A stretch of DNA of 64,000 nt from Diphasiastrum complanatum (Eukaryota; Streptophyta; Lycopodiopsida; Lycopodiales; Lycopodiaceae), in contig CM055109.1 in NCBI GenBank assembly GCA_029204225.1, positions 41,584,544-41,648,543 on the forward strand. The letters run 5' to 3'. This document shows positions 33,740-46,892 of the stretch, in pieces; the stretch's first letter is position 1, and each line of letters opens with the position of its first letter. Made by a program: the position numbers and the translations under genes. Below the pieces are notes generated by a model. It made no database searches. It was not told the DNA's origin and saw only the letters and a program-made list of their open reading frames with translations.

Positions 33740-34168
33740 TGTTGGGTGGGTATCAAATTTTTTTGATAACAGTTGGATTTGAACATTGGATTTATCTCAC
33801 AAATTTAATACGAATCGGATAGCAATATGAGGCATACAAGTTGTAGAATGGTATAAATAGGTTGGTATCACAAGGGTGATACCAGCCGGTTATCAACCCG
33901 AGTATAAATATGTACGAAGGGTAATACGTAGTTTTGAGATATCAATAAAAATCTGAAATATTAAATAAATTCGTCAAAAAGATACTACAATTGATCCCAA
34001 TGCAAAAATCCCTAAAATTTTCCTGCTAGGGTATCAATATGGGTATTAAAATAGTTGATACTGAAAGATCAGATTCTAGACCCTAGTATTAAAAAATCAT
34101 ATACCAACTAATTGTGTTCTAAGATACCATTCTTGATACCAACCGAGCGCCTATATACCCACCCAACA
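33740..34168. mobile_element. MITE-like element with terminal inverted repeats
   Basis: The left end TGTTGGGTGGGTATC and right end TATACCCACCCAACA are inverted repeats matching in all but one or two positions. The element is 429 bp, AT-rich and non-coding, with an inner partial palindrome (GGTATCACAAGGGTGATACC near 33864). A target duplication is not clear, so the superfamily cannot be assigned. Confidence 0.65.
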
Positions 34169-34352
34169 CTCGGCAGAATGCCCAGATCACAGTGTATCAA
34201 CCCTAGAAGGGGAGGGGAGACTGTCCTCTCCGTAATGCCTTAAGAAAGGTGGTGTGTTGGAAGGTGGCCTAATTGGACCCAAGAAAATCATGCAAAATAC
34301 AAAGGACACCCTCCCTTTCCCAAAGACCAGGTGACCATACACGATCCATATC

Positions 34353-34397
<45 letters not shown>

Positions 34398-34727
34398 ATC
34401 TATCCGTGGCGTCATCGTCCTGTCAGATCAACTAACGGAAATGAGAAAAACCACCTCTATTTCAGAGATTGTTATGGCAATCAATGGATCTTAATTAGAT
34501 CGCAGCTCCAAATCATGCTGCCTGCATAGGGCATTGGGAATCAGCACGGATGATGTTCGGAAAATCTGAATGCAGCAAAAAATTGAGGAATTATCTGGCA
34601 ATTATCATAGTGCCGTCGTCTGGATTGGCTAAAGTTGCAGAGGCTTCTCAAGCCGGATCGCAAAAACAACGCTCTTACAAGGGTTTTGGTTGCTTTCATC
34701 AAAGGAAGAAAGGATTGAGATTCGAGA
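34169..34727 (+). promoter_or_regulatory. Upstream region and likely 5' UTR of the TMEM18 homologue
   Basis: No coding frame of its own. It contains the CT microsatellite and then about 330 bp of mixed sequence leading to the ATG at 34728. The transcription start cannot be fixed from sequence alone. Confidence 0.5.
34351..34393. repeat. (CT)n microsatellite
   Basis: About 20 CT units with one interruption (CTGTCT), about 340 bp upstream of the TMEM18 start codon. CT/GA tracts are common in plant 5' regions. Confidence 0.93.
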
Positions 34728-34886
34728 ATGGAGGTCGCAGCGGCTTTTGCAGCGAGTCTGGATGAGATGGCTGCATTGGTGGAAGAGCTGAGAGCGGATA
34801 TGCGTAGGCAGTGGAAACAGTTCTGGCGAATAGAGGGCAGCTTCCTCCAGCCAGTGATTGGATTTGTTAGTTCAGTCGATTGGACT
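34728..34886 (+). CDS. TMEM18: TMEM18 exon 1
   Basis: 53 codons from ATG to the DWT of the DWTEPW motif, followed by donor GTAAGC. The phase 0 joint places EPW at the very start of exon 2. Confidence 0.88.
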
Positions 34887-37800
34887 GTAAGCATTTTGAT
34901 CTAGCCACTTCTTGCTAAGGCTTCACTGCCTTTCAACCTTATTTGTCACTGACGTCAACCCTAACAATTTAGTCCGTTAAGTTTCTCATTGCAGTCTTCT
35001 TTTGGTATTCTCTTCATACTACCCTGCCTGCGCCGGCTCTGCCATCATCTCCGATTTTAGCTCCATAAAATGTGACAACCGAATAGAAAATGCTACTGTA
35101 AAAGCCAAACTCTCGAGATTGCAATGCTGAAGTGATTTTTGAAAGACGAAATCAGGGGTTTCTTTGTACTGACTCAATCGAAAGTTTAAAACTCTGCCGA
35201 TATCATATTCTCTTAGTTAGAAGGATCAGCAGAGACTAAAATGTACAACATATGCATGACAGTTGGATAAAGCTTTAAAAAAAAATCTATTGTCAAATTC
35301 ACAAGTAGCATAACTTCTCAAACTCTATATGGAGCCGATGCCAGTCGTGAAAACAAGAAGGCAACTGATCTTTCACGATGAAAGCAGTGTGAGGCAAGGT
35401 GCGGTGATTGATCAGTTATAGTTGGATTTTGATTGGAGTTCATAATAAACTCAGGAACAACTAGTGCATAGCTAAAGTGGACATTTCTACAGGATTCAGC
35501 TCCACTGATGTAGGCAGGCAGCTTGGCTGTGGCTATTTGAGGGAGTGCTTGAGTTATGATCAAAATCTCAGGTGTTGAATCAATGAAGCATAGAAGTCAA
35601 CAATAGACTAAAGCCCTACAAGCAATAGACAAGACAATAGGTTCTCCCACGAAGAACCCAAGCAATACCAATCAATAATCTGAAAAATGAGTGTACAAAT
35701 GCCCCTATAAATACCCTACCAATGAACCCTAAAATAGGAATTCAAAAATACCCTACCAATGAACCCTAAAATAGGAATTCAAAAATAAAGGGAGGCAAAA
35801 TGTGGAGGGAAAATAGTGCACCCTTCTACGGCCCCCCACTCCACATATAACCATATAATAAGGGCCTAAGGCCAGTCAATGTCATAAAAAAAGGACCCAG
35901 TGCGGGTCATAAGCATATAAAAAGGCTCTGGGGCCTGTACATGACTAATATAAAATGCGTAACCAGAAATATACATAACCAACAGTAAATGTAAAGAGGC
36001 CTGTGGAATATATGCAGAGTAGCCCAGTAGGCCTGTATCCTGTAGTTTGTAACTCTCCCTGGCTATAAAGAACATTGCCCCCAATGTAGGCAAAATAAGA
36101 TAAGAACCAGTGCCAGAGAAAAATACTGCATCAAGATATCCCATCTGAGAAAGGAACATCAAGAGAAGCCGGAGCATCCCGAGAAGCAATGGTAGCTGCA
36201 AGTGATCGAGCCTGATCAGCCAGGATAGGGGTATTATAAAAAACATCAATGGGCTCCCAAGTAGCCTCCTCAATAGGATGACCATCCCGCTGGACCAAAA
36301 ACTGAACCTGCCGATGGCGACGACTATGTAATAAGCGCACTTGTAAAATAGCAGCTGGCAGGAATGGAAAAAGCTCTGGATCTGTAGGAAATGAGGAATC
36401 TCGAGGAGAAACACCTGTGCTGGAACTAACAGAACTGTTATAACTATACTCAGCCAAACATAAATGCTGATCCCAATCACGACCAGAAGGAGAAACATAA
36501 TGTCGTAAATAATCCTCCAATACCCGGTTAATAACCTCAGACTGACCATCCGCAGAAGAATGATAAGCAGTGCCCATAAGTATCCCAACATCCAAGATAC
36601 GCATAAGCTCTGTCCAAAAACCTGATGTAAACTTGGTATCCCGATCAGTAAGTATAGATCGTGGGAGACCATGCGAAAATCTCAGAAACAAATATACGAC
36701 CACACTGCTCTGCTGTAATAGTACGTCTGACTGGTATGAAATGAGCTTGTTTAGAAAACCTATCAACTACCACCAAACAAGAGTCATGACCACGCTGAGT
36801 ACGGGGAAGACCTAAAATGAAGTCCATAGATATATCAGTCCACTGGCGGGAAGGAATAGGCCAACTTTGAAGGAGACCGCCAGGTTTTTCACGGGAATAC
36901 TTGTTACGAAGGCAAAAATCACAAGTATGAATAAGGTGGGAAAGTTCACGCTTCATGGAAGGCCAATAAAAATGTTCTTTCAAACGGAACAAGGACTTCT
37001 GAAAACCAAAATGGCCACCAACAGGAGAGGAATGGGCATTAAGAAGGAGATGTGGACGTATGTCGAGAGTGCTGGGAATACATAACGAACCATAGTGAAA
37101 CAAACGATGATTAACAATGGAATAAACTTGGTGAGGGTGAGAGGAAGGACGAGAGGCAGACGACATAACATCACGAAAGTCTGGACATGTGGCATAAGCC
37201 TGAGGAAGATCATCATACCAAGAGTGGGGAGACGTAACAAGACTGTAAGTAAGAGCAGGTAAACGAGACAAAGCATCAGCAGCAGCGTTACTTTTACCAG
37301 GCTTATAATGAATATCAAAATGACAGGACTGTAAAAATTGAAGCCAACAGTACTGACGATCACTAAGATCCTTTTGTGTATACAAATAACGAAGTGACTG
37401 GTGATTAGTAAAAACATCAAACGGAACACGATACAAATAATGACGCCACTTCTTTAAAGCAAAAATGATAGCAAGCAACTCTTTTTCATGAGTGGAATAG
37501 CGCTGCTCATACGAACGAAGACGACGGGATAAATATACGCTGACGTAACAAAGCACCTAATCCTGTGGAACTAGCATCAGTCTCAACAGCAAAACGCTGG
37601 GAAAAATCTGGAAGACATAAAACAGGGGAAGCTGTAAGCTTAACCTTCAAAGTATCAAAAGCTGACTGACATGCGGGAGTCCAAGCAAACGAAGTTTCCT
37701 TTTTCAACAGAGCATGCAAAGGAGATGCAAGAGTGGCAAAATGAGCAACTGGTTTACGAAGATGGATAGCAAGACCAAAAAACATACGAACATCATGAAC

Positions 37801-40800
37801 ATCAGCAGGCACATGCCATGAAAGAATAGAACGGACCTTATGAGGGTTGAGACGTACAGTACCATTAGTAACAAAGAAGCCCAAAAACTACAACAGCAAA
37901 AGAACATTTAGAACGTTTAGCATACAGATGATGAGTAACTAACAAAACAAAAACAGAACGAACGTGCTGAACATGAAGAGAGAGAGTGGTGCTATAAATG
38001 AGGATATCGTCAAAATAAACAATGACACACTTTCCAAGCAGAGGACGAAAGATGTTATTCATGACATTCTGAAAAGTGGGCGGGCCATTGGTAACACCAA
38101 AAGGAAGGACACGAAACTCATACAGACCAAAGTGGGTACGGAAAGCTGTCTTGTGCTCATCAGGAGGATGCATACGAATCTGGTGATAACCGGAACGGAG
38201 ACAGGTCATCCATATGAGGGATAGGGTACTGATTACGGATAGTAAGTTTATTTAAAGCACGATAATCTATACATAGACGTTTAGTACCATCCTTCTTATC
38301 AACAAGTAAAACAGGAGCATCGAAAGGACTGTGGCTAGGAACAATAAGGCCTTGACGTAATAAATCAGACACCTGACGTTGGACTTTCTCGCGCTCAACA
38401 ATAGACATACGAAAAGGAGGACGAGAAGGAGGTGATGCAGAGGAAACAAGGTCTATATGGTGGTTGACATCTCGTAAAGGTGGTAACTGAGTCAGCTCTC
38501 TAAAAACATGCTCAAATTCACGCAACAGTTCAGAAAATACCTGTGGCAAAGGTGGTTCATCCGCAATAGGCTGAACTGGCTGAACAGAAAGAATAGCCGC
38601 ACAGTGGGCCTTCGGGAGGCTCCGTATGAACTGCTTCCCGGAAATAAGTTGATAGTCCTGCCGAGAATCAATACCGGAAAATATATGCTGAGTACCATCA
38701 TGAGAGAATGTCAATGTCTGCTGCTGGAGGTCTATTGTAACCGCACCAAGGGATGCAAACCAATCAGCACCGAGGATAAGATCGTACCGTGTAAGTGGAA
38801 TAATATGAAAATCTGCCTGACCAAGGAAGTCTCCAATCCGATATGAAAGCTGCTGATACATCTGCGTGCTAGGAAAAGAGTGTGCGCTGGCAACCTCAAC
38901 ATGCAGGAGATGAGGCGTAGTGACTGGCATAGCACGAATGCGTGTAGTAATATGACTGCTGAGAAACGAGTGAGTGCTACCCGTGTCAACAAGGGCAATA
39001 AACTCACGACCAGTGATACGTACGCGAAGACGGATATGGCGTGGACCCGGCTTACCGGCCCAAGTAGCATCAAGAATATGAAGGCATATGGCAAAATCGG
39101 GACTATCATCAGGTGTGTTAGCATCATGGAAATAGACGGCAGTAGCAATGGCAGGCTGTCGGCAATCACGGGAGATATGATCAGGACTCTTACAGTTGAA
39201 ACATAAGCGCTTCTCACAGATCTCAGACATCTCAGGCTGTGAGTAGCGACGAACAAAAACAGGATGAGGAGAAAAAGGAGGACGTGGTGCAGAAGGAAGA
39301 GTGGACGAAGGTGAACTGACAGATGTGGGAATAGCAGAGGATGGAGAGGAAAAAATAGTACGTGTGAAAGGATGCGAAGGACGAGAAACAGAGGAAGAGA
39401 TGGGAGAGTACTTGTGCTGCAGTGCGGTAGCAAGGGAGATGGCATGAGAAAGAGTGAGTGGAAAAAAAGAAGAAACATCATACCTGAGTGCGCCTCGTAG
39501 ACCAGCAACATAGCGAGAGATGAGCTCCAATGTAGAAATATCTGGGAATAGATAGGAAAGCTTTGTAAACCGTGTCGTATAAGCAGCCAAGTCACCAGTG
39601 TGAGATAAACTGCGAAAGATGTTGCGCTGTCGAATAAGCCACTGAGGATCAATCATCGCTAGGCGGAGTGCTGTCATAAATTCCGTCCAACTAGCAAGGC
39701 CAGGGTGTGAAGCCATCTGACGAAACATGTGCCACCAAGTAGCAACACGACCCTCCAAATGTAAAGCAGCCAATTGTATCCGCTGAATGTCAGTCTTAGG
39801 AAACATAAGGAAGTAGGTCTCAAGCTTAGAATACCAATTCTTGAGTTCATTCCCATCGGATGACCTAGAATACACAATAAGCTGAACCTTAACCTTAAAG
39901 TCTCGTGGCAAAGGACCAGAAGATGAAGGAGTCTCGGGTGGTGGAAATGTACGATGTGGGGGAACATGTGGAGATAGTGGAGAAACACTGGACTGTAATG
40001 ATAGTGTAGCAATCTGGGCAGAAAGAGCAGTGAACGTCTCTCGTAACTCCTGGCGTAAATCAGTGCATACATCACTCATGGCTTCCCTAAGATGATCTCG
40101 GAATTCATGCCGTACTTCGTCAAGGTAAGTGGAAGACGGTATGCGAGGCTCAGAAGATGTAGGGGAAGTATCCATGGTCAAGGAATGCAGGAAGTGAAGA
40201 GAGTGTAAGAAAAGCTTAATATCGGAGGGAGCGGACTTTTGTCGTCACCCCAAATACGCTTTAGGTACACAAACGACACTAAGAGCAAGAAAGGAAATGA
40301 CAAATGTCAAGAAAAGGTGTGGAAAGCAAGGAAAAACCAGCAAAGATACCTCTCGATAGAGCTCAAAGCGTGTGCGAAGAGCTGGCTAGAAAATGTGACC
40401 ACAAGGAAATCTGTGGAAAACGTGATGAAATAGGGCGATGGACAGCCTCCAATCAAAACTGAAATATGGCTGAAACTTTGCTGGAACAATGGCTGAAAAA
40501 TGTGATGAAGTAGGGCGCTGGACAGCCTCCAATCAATGCTGAAAAGATGGCTGGGAATCCTTTCCCTAAATCAAATGGAGGATTCAAAAAAAAAAAGAGG
40601 GAAAAAGATTTGGAAGTTGGGTGCCGGAAATAATCTGCTCAAATTTTTTTTTTCCGGCCGCCAAATTTAGCGGAAGTACTTCTGCTGACTATCTGCTAAA
40701 GCTCCGCCAAGGAAAATGCTCTGATGGGAGTTGGTCCTCCTCCAAACTGTGCTAAATGTTGCTGAAGCAAAGAGACGAAAGCCCTCAGCAAAGAGAGAAA

Positions 40801-43800
40801 AATCAGCAAGGAAAATGGGCACCCAATCAGAAAATCAAATCTGAAATTCAGCAATTAGGAAAGTGCTCTGATACCAAGTTATGATCAAAATCTCAGGTGT
40901 TAAATCAATGAAGCATAAAAGACAACAATAGACTAAAGCCCTACAAGCAATAGACAAGACAATAGGTTCTCCCACGAAGAGCCCAAGCAATACCAATCAA
41001 TAATATGAAAAATGAGTGTACAAATGCCCCTATAAATACCCTACCAATGAACCCTAACATAGGAATTCAAAAGTAAAGGGAGGCAAAATGTGGAGGGAAA
41101 ATAGTGCGCCCTCCTATGGGCCCCCACTCCACATATAACCATATAATAAGGGCCCAGGGCCAGTCAATGTCATAAAAAAAGGACCCAGTGCGGGTCATAA
41201 GCATATAAAAAGGCTCTGGGGCCTGTACATGACTAATATAAAATGCGTAACCAGAAATATACATAACCAACAGTAAATGTAAAGAGGCCTGCGGAATATA
41301 TGCAGAGTAGCCCAGTAGGCCTGTATCCTGTAGTCCGTAAGTGCTTGGCATCAGTTGTGCAAAAATTTAACCGCAAAGTTCCAAGGGCAAGTCCAGTATG
41401 TTTGCCTCCTTACAAAATAAGTCTGGAGGAAGAGAAAGATGTGAAGATTGTTATGTTGCTGATGTATGTAGAGAGTGGTTAATCAAGGCTTTTGATCTTA
41501 CTTTCAGATTTGATTAGCTAGTTGGAGCAAGTAGTGTTAATTTCCCATTGGTTTGTCTATAGTGGAGGTTGAATGCTGGTTATATGGAATGCCAGCGACT
41601 TGAAGCCAAGATTGAGGGTTGCCAAGCTAGCCGGCTGAAGTTCTTGCAAGAATTCAACTTGGAAATTCAATGTTTGACATAAAAGAAAGGAAAAAGTGGT
41701 AGCTGATGCATTATTTTCTACAGTAATAGATGGGATTTGTAATGGTAGACAATGATCTCAAGGAAGAAAATGTACGTGTCCAATGATTTATATTGGTGAC
41801 GTGTGGCCTTTAGCACACAACTTTAGCAATCACGTGAATGATTTGCACTGTAGTTGACATTTCCATAGCGACATACTCCTACTTATCGGATACCTTGGAG
41901 GTAGGTATTCTAAACAGACATAGGAAAGCATGGACTTTGTTATAAGATTTTTAATGACATTCCTTTGAGTTGTCTATGTTGTAGATAGTTGCATGCTAAA
42001 GAAATTAAAGAATCATAAATGAACAGGAAATACAACTCTTAACTATAGTCTAACTAAGACTAGGCTCTCAATCGTTCATCTAACAATTGAGGAGAAATCA
42101 TGAATATTTATAGCTACAAAAGGGTCCATGAGTTGGGACTAGTGACTCTTAGCCCAAGAAACCTTTGAGCTGGGGCTTAGAGGGCCCAAATACTGAAATA
42201 TAGTCATGAATGACGAATTGTCTAATGAATGCTAAATGGCAAGTGATAATAGGCCTTATGCCCCAAAGCAAATGGTCTAATGACAAATTATAGGACAAGG
42301 CCAAGCTATCATCTAGGCCAAGTTGATGTCTCTAACATATGGGTTGTATCTTACCTCCCAAAAAAGACATTCATTAGTGGATGTATAAAATCATGTTGAA
42401 TTACTGCAAAAATACAAAGGTTGGAAGATGTGTTTGTAGGAGAAGAGAATAAACATTAAGAACACGATATCATTGATTGTATATACCATCTATATTTTTT
42501 GAAGTTGCGAAAATGGGTATAGTATACTGTAGTAGTACTTTTAAAGTTTGGAGATGTGACTAAAGCCTGTTGTGTATCACTATGTGACCATGGTAGATGA
42601 GCAGACTAGGAGTGCCAAAGAAAATCATGTAGAATATGAATGAAGCATGATAGAAGGCCTTAGCTGTATGTCCCTCATAATACTAACCTTGGACCTATAC
42701 CTCATCTATAAGAAACTGTGACTGATCTGGATATGCATGTACCTCATCACACCAATCCTTGGCTTGTACCGCATATCCAGTTACATCGATCTTTTGGCTC
42801 ATGCATAATAGCTAGGGCAATTGCAAACTAAAATATGGCTTTCCTTGGATCACATTTGTGCGACCTGCTTCACATGACACAAATCATGTGTCTCATGTGT
42901 ATCAAAAAATTGCACTCATAAGTAGGCTCATCACCTAGTCCCTTTACGAATAGCTTTGTTGGAGCATCATATGATTGCATATGCCTTTGCTTGCGTCTCA
43001 TGATGTTGATCATGTGCCTCATTGAACCAATCAGTCCTTGCCTATCTTTGATATCTCTTAATGGCACAATCTCTTATGGCAAGAATTCTTTCTAACTTTT
43101 TTAAAATTAACCGTATTGGCTCTTGGAAAATATGTGTTGATGGGTTGAAAAACAAAAAATGAATGATCTCAATATTCCATAGGTTCAGGTAATAAGCTGC
43201 AAACAGTACAACGACTCTACATCTAGGTTAAAGTCTGTTCCTAATGTCCATGCAATCTACTACCAATCCACTATAACTTCAGTCACATATGGATGTGCAT
43301 ACACTAAATTTATCTCTAGTTAAATCATGTAGCGCACTAGCCTCATCCAGGTTCCTTTATCCTAATGAGATAATTTACCATAGTTGATCAGGGATATAAC
43401 ATGCTTCCCTCCCTAAAGGCATTCATGCCCTCATAAAGGAAAGCCAAGAAAGTTCCTCTTTAAGCTTTCAGCCAACCCCTAGGAGTCGTCTTCCGATCTA
43501 TCTTTCCAACAAACCAACTACTAAGACATTAGACAATTTTCAATCTTTTTCCTCCTATCAGGTATTTTTTGGCTCTAAAGGTACATTGGATGAAATGTCC
43601 TCTGCTAGGACCAACTCATCCCCAAAAGTAGGTGTTTCCTTCATTTAAACTTAAGTCTTCTTACACGAAAGACTACATGCACTTTGACTCTCTAATTTTT
43701 TGCGAAGTGTTGTGGACCTTTCAAAATAGTGAAGTGAGTTGGATCTTTAGCTTAAAATTGTCTGCCTTACCTTCAAGTCCTTTGGTATTCGAAGATACTC

Positions 43801-46800
43801 CCAATCAGTATCCTAAAACTCATGAGGAGTTCTTATCAGTGATGTTTTACTCCATCTTAAGCACTCTTGACATTCTGATGTGTTAGTTGTAACATTTCTT
43901 GGATATCATTCAAGAAATCAACTACCTTATGAAGTTTTATCCCCTTTTGTTCAAGAACAACCGAAGGTCTAGACTCTAGGCTAGAATAGTATAGAAACAT
44001 AGAGGGGCTATACCTAGTGATTGAATGCTTATGATTGTTGCAATGAAATTTGATTTATGGAAGGTACTTTTTTTCCCATTGAGATTGCCTACTAGACACA
44101 TGTGCTCTAAGCTTATCCTCCATTGGTTTTGTTTGGCCATCAAATTCAGGATGATAAGAACTAAAGCTCAAGGAGGTTTTTAACTTTAGGAATATAGTCG
44201 ACCATAAGTGTCATGTGAAACGGCCATTTTTGTTGCTCACCATATTTGATGGTAATCCATAGAGTTTGAATAACCCTACATCGAGCACTGAGTCTTCAAC
44301 ACTTTGTTCATTATTATCTGGCAATAGAACATGCTTGAACTTGTGCAACAACTCTTTGACATACTTGACCTGTGTTAGTCCCACCTCATGTCCTTTTTGC
44401 CACACTTCCACTCCAAGACAATAGTGCCTCAGGTTGAGATCCGTCATCTTGAATTGATTCATGAGATCTTTCTTGATCATATCTATCATCTCTTGATTAT
44501 TTCCAGTGATAATCAAGTCATCAACATAAAGAGCAACCAAGGCAATCATACCATTAAAGTCATCAACATAAAGAGCAACCAAGGCAATCATACCATTAAA
44601 GCATAAGACATAAAGATTAGGGTCAGAATGTGTTCTCACCATCCCTTTTGAACGAAAGTAGGCATCAATCCTGCTATACCACACACGTGGTGCCTGTTTG
44701 AGACCATAAAGAACTTTCTTTAACCGACATACTTTATGCTCTTGTCCTTTTGTCACAAAGCCTTCAGGTTGATCCATGGACACTTTTTCTTGCAACTCAC
44801 CATTCAGAAAAGTAGATTTTACATCCATTTGATGTAAAGGCCAACTAAAATGTGAAGCTAAAGCAACAAGTAAATGTAAAGTATTCCAACTTACACACTG
44901 ATGCAAAGGTCTCCTCGTAGTTGATGCCTTTACTCTGTGTGTAGCCTTTGATCACCAATCTTGCCTTGTGCTTCGCTATACCCCCATCTGCCTAATACGT
45001 AGTCATGTATACCCATTTACAGCCAATGGGTTTCTTGTCAACTGGTGGTTCCACCAAGTCCCATGTGCCATGCTTAGCAATTGACTCAATCTCTTCTTCC
45101 ATGGCTTTGACCCAAATGTCATCATTCTTCGCTTCATCATAAGTTGAAGGCTCTTTGCTTTGAATGATAGAGAGCGTAGTTTGTTTCACACCTATCAGGT
45201 TGCGTCTTCTCTCTTGTTGATCTTCTTAGCTCTCCCTGGATGGATGATTTAGGAAAGTCATCCATATCGTGACTCTCCATCAATCTCTCAAACCATTTGG
45301 GGAGCTTCCTGTCAGGTGATCTACTTCCTGGTGAATGTGTCCCAAGGTACATCCTTCTCTTTGCATTTGTCACTTGCAACTTCAACTCTTTTAGCACCAA
45401 ATGGTTTATCCCTCCTCCAACCTGTCTCCATCAATCTCTCAAACCATTTGGGGAGCTTCCTATCAGGTGATCTGCTTCCTGGTGAGAATGTGTCCCAAGG
45501 TACATCCTTCTCTTTGCGTTTGTCACTTGCAACTTCAACTCTTTTAGCACCAAATGGTTTATCCCTCCTCCAACCTATTGTTGTGATGGCACCATGAGGT
45601 GCATCCATATGCTCATCATCAGGAATAACCACAAATGGTCTATCGTCAAGAGGAATTCTTACCTACCATTCTTGCTGCTTGATGTGTTCAACTTTTCAGC
45701 ATCCTCATCATTGTACATCTTAGATTCATCAGAGATAACATCGTGGCTAACATGCATTTTCATCTCTAAAGGATCAAGCATCTATAACCCTTCACACGAT
45801 CATCATAGCCTAAGAAGATACACTTTAAAGCTTTTGCATCAAGCTTACCCTTAGGAATGTGTACAAAGATACGCAAGTGGTTCAACTTTGGCTTTTTCTC
45901 TGTAAATGCCTCTTCAGGTGGTATCTTTGGTACTGCAATGGTAGGGCTCTTATTATGGAGATATATTGCGGTGTTGCATGCTTCTGACGTCTTTTTCATC
46001 TCAACAAGCATAGATCTAGTGATCTCCATGATCGTACGATTCTTGCGCTCAGCTACACCATTGAGTTTAGGAGTATGTGCTTGCATGAACTGTCTTTTGA
46101 TTCCACAATGGTCGCAAAAGTCTCCAAACTCATTGGACCTGTACGCACCTCCACTATTAGATCTTAAGATCTTGACCTTTACCAAATGTGAAATGCCTTC
46201 TACCTCACACTCCTGACTACCCGGTCCCTGAAAGGGACAAAAGAGATTTGGCGTCGACTGAGCGCTTTTTTAGCATTAACACTTTATTTTGCGGTACAGT
46301 ACTTGCAGGTACAGTCCATGTGCCCTTCGTTTGGAGTCCGTAGCCTTTCGTTTGGTCCAACACGGTTAAGGTATGTGGAAATAAGGCTTTTCTAAGAAGT
46401 GAACTGTTTCTTCCCTTTGAAGAAACTTCACCCTTCAAGCATTTCTGGACCTCGGGTCCGGTAGGACAAAGATGACATGCACACATTCCTCTATGTGACA
46501 ATTGGCTCCGCATTTGCAGTACACAGATTTTTCCATTGTATACAGGGCTACAGTCAATGTTTCATGATGCAGTGATATTATGAGTGACTCGTATCCTGTA
46601 TCTTGTTCATAAAAGCTTATTTCTCTTTGATTATTTGAGTTGCACACCATATGTGCTTCAGCTCCTTCAAATGGCTAGCATGAGAATCTGCTTTCTATGT
46701 TTCTGCTTGCAGGAGCCATGGCTGCTGGCACTCATGATTTTCCATGTATATTTACTCGTAGTCTCAATCAAATCCAGGAAAGACAACAACTTGCAGATGG

Positions 46801-46856
46801 GCATCTTTTTTTTTGGATGTGAGTAATTGTACTTGTTGCTGGATTCAAAAGGCATG

Positions 46857-46892
<36 letters not shown>

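Larger units (their letters stand above)
35552..41342 (-). mobile_element. Ty3/gypsy chromovirus element H inside TMEM18 intron 1
   Basis: Flanked by GCTTG on both sides (35547-35551 and 41343-41347). LTRs are at 35552-36054 and 40877-41342. An initiator-tRNA-Met primer site abuts the right LTR. Minus-strand order is gag, protease, RT, RNase H, integrase and chromodomain-like tail, that is, antisense to TMEM18. Several frameshifts and a deletion at the integrase C-terminus make it defective. The LTRs differ at roughly 15 positions by eye plus a 37-bp duplication in the left one. Confidence 0.93.
44300..46190 (-). mobile_element. Degenerate Ty1/copia remnant in TMEM18 intron 1
   Basis: Minus-strand order is integrase (46185-45766), linker with a duplicated block (45632-45137), RT start (45189-44992) and RT core (44906-44300). 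LTRs were not found. Two tandem duplications (42 bp in RT, 151 bp in the linker) distort it. It is defective. Confidence 0.85.

Noticed and set aside
34541-34894. 117-codon minus-strand ORF over TMEM18 exon 1
   Set aside because: It is the reverse frame of exon 1 and its 5' UTR. The plus-strand reading has motif, splice site and homology support.
35866-36672. 268-codon hydrophobic ORF at the 3' end of element H
   Set aside because: Shadow of the integrase and chromodomain-like frame. Its hydrophobic look results from reading coding sequence in the wrong phase.
38732-39652. 306-codon minus-strand ORF within element H
   Set aside because: It overlaps the gag-protease frame in another phase and has low-complexity Leu/Val composition, so it is a shadow frame.
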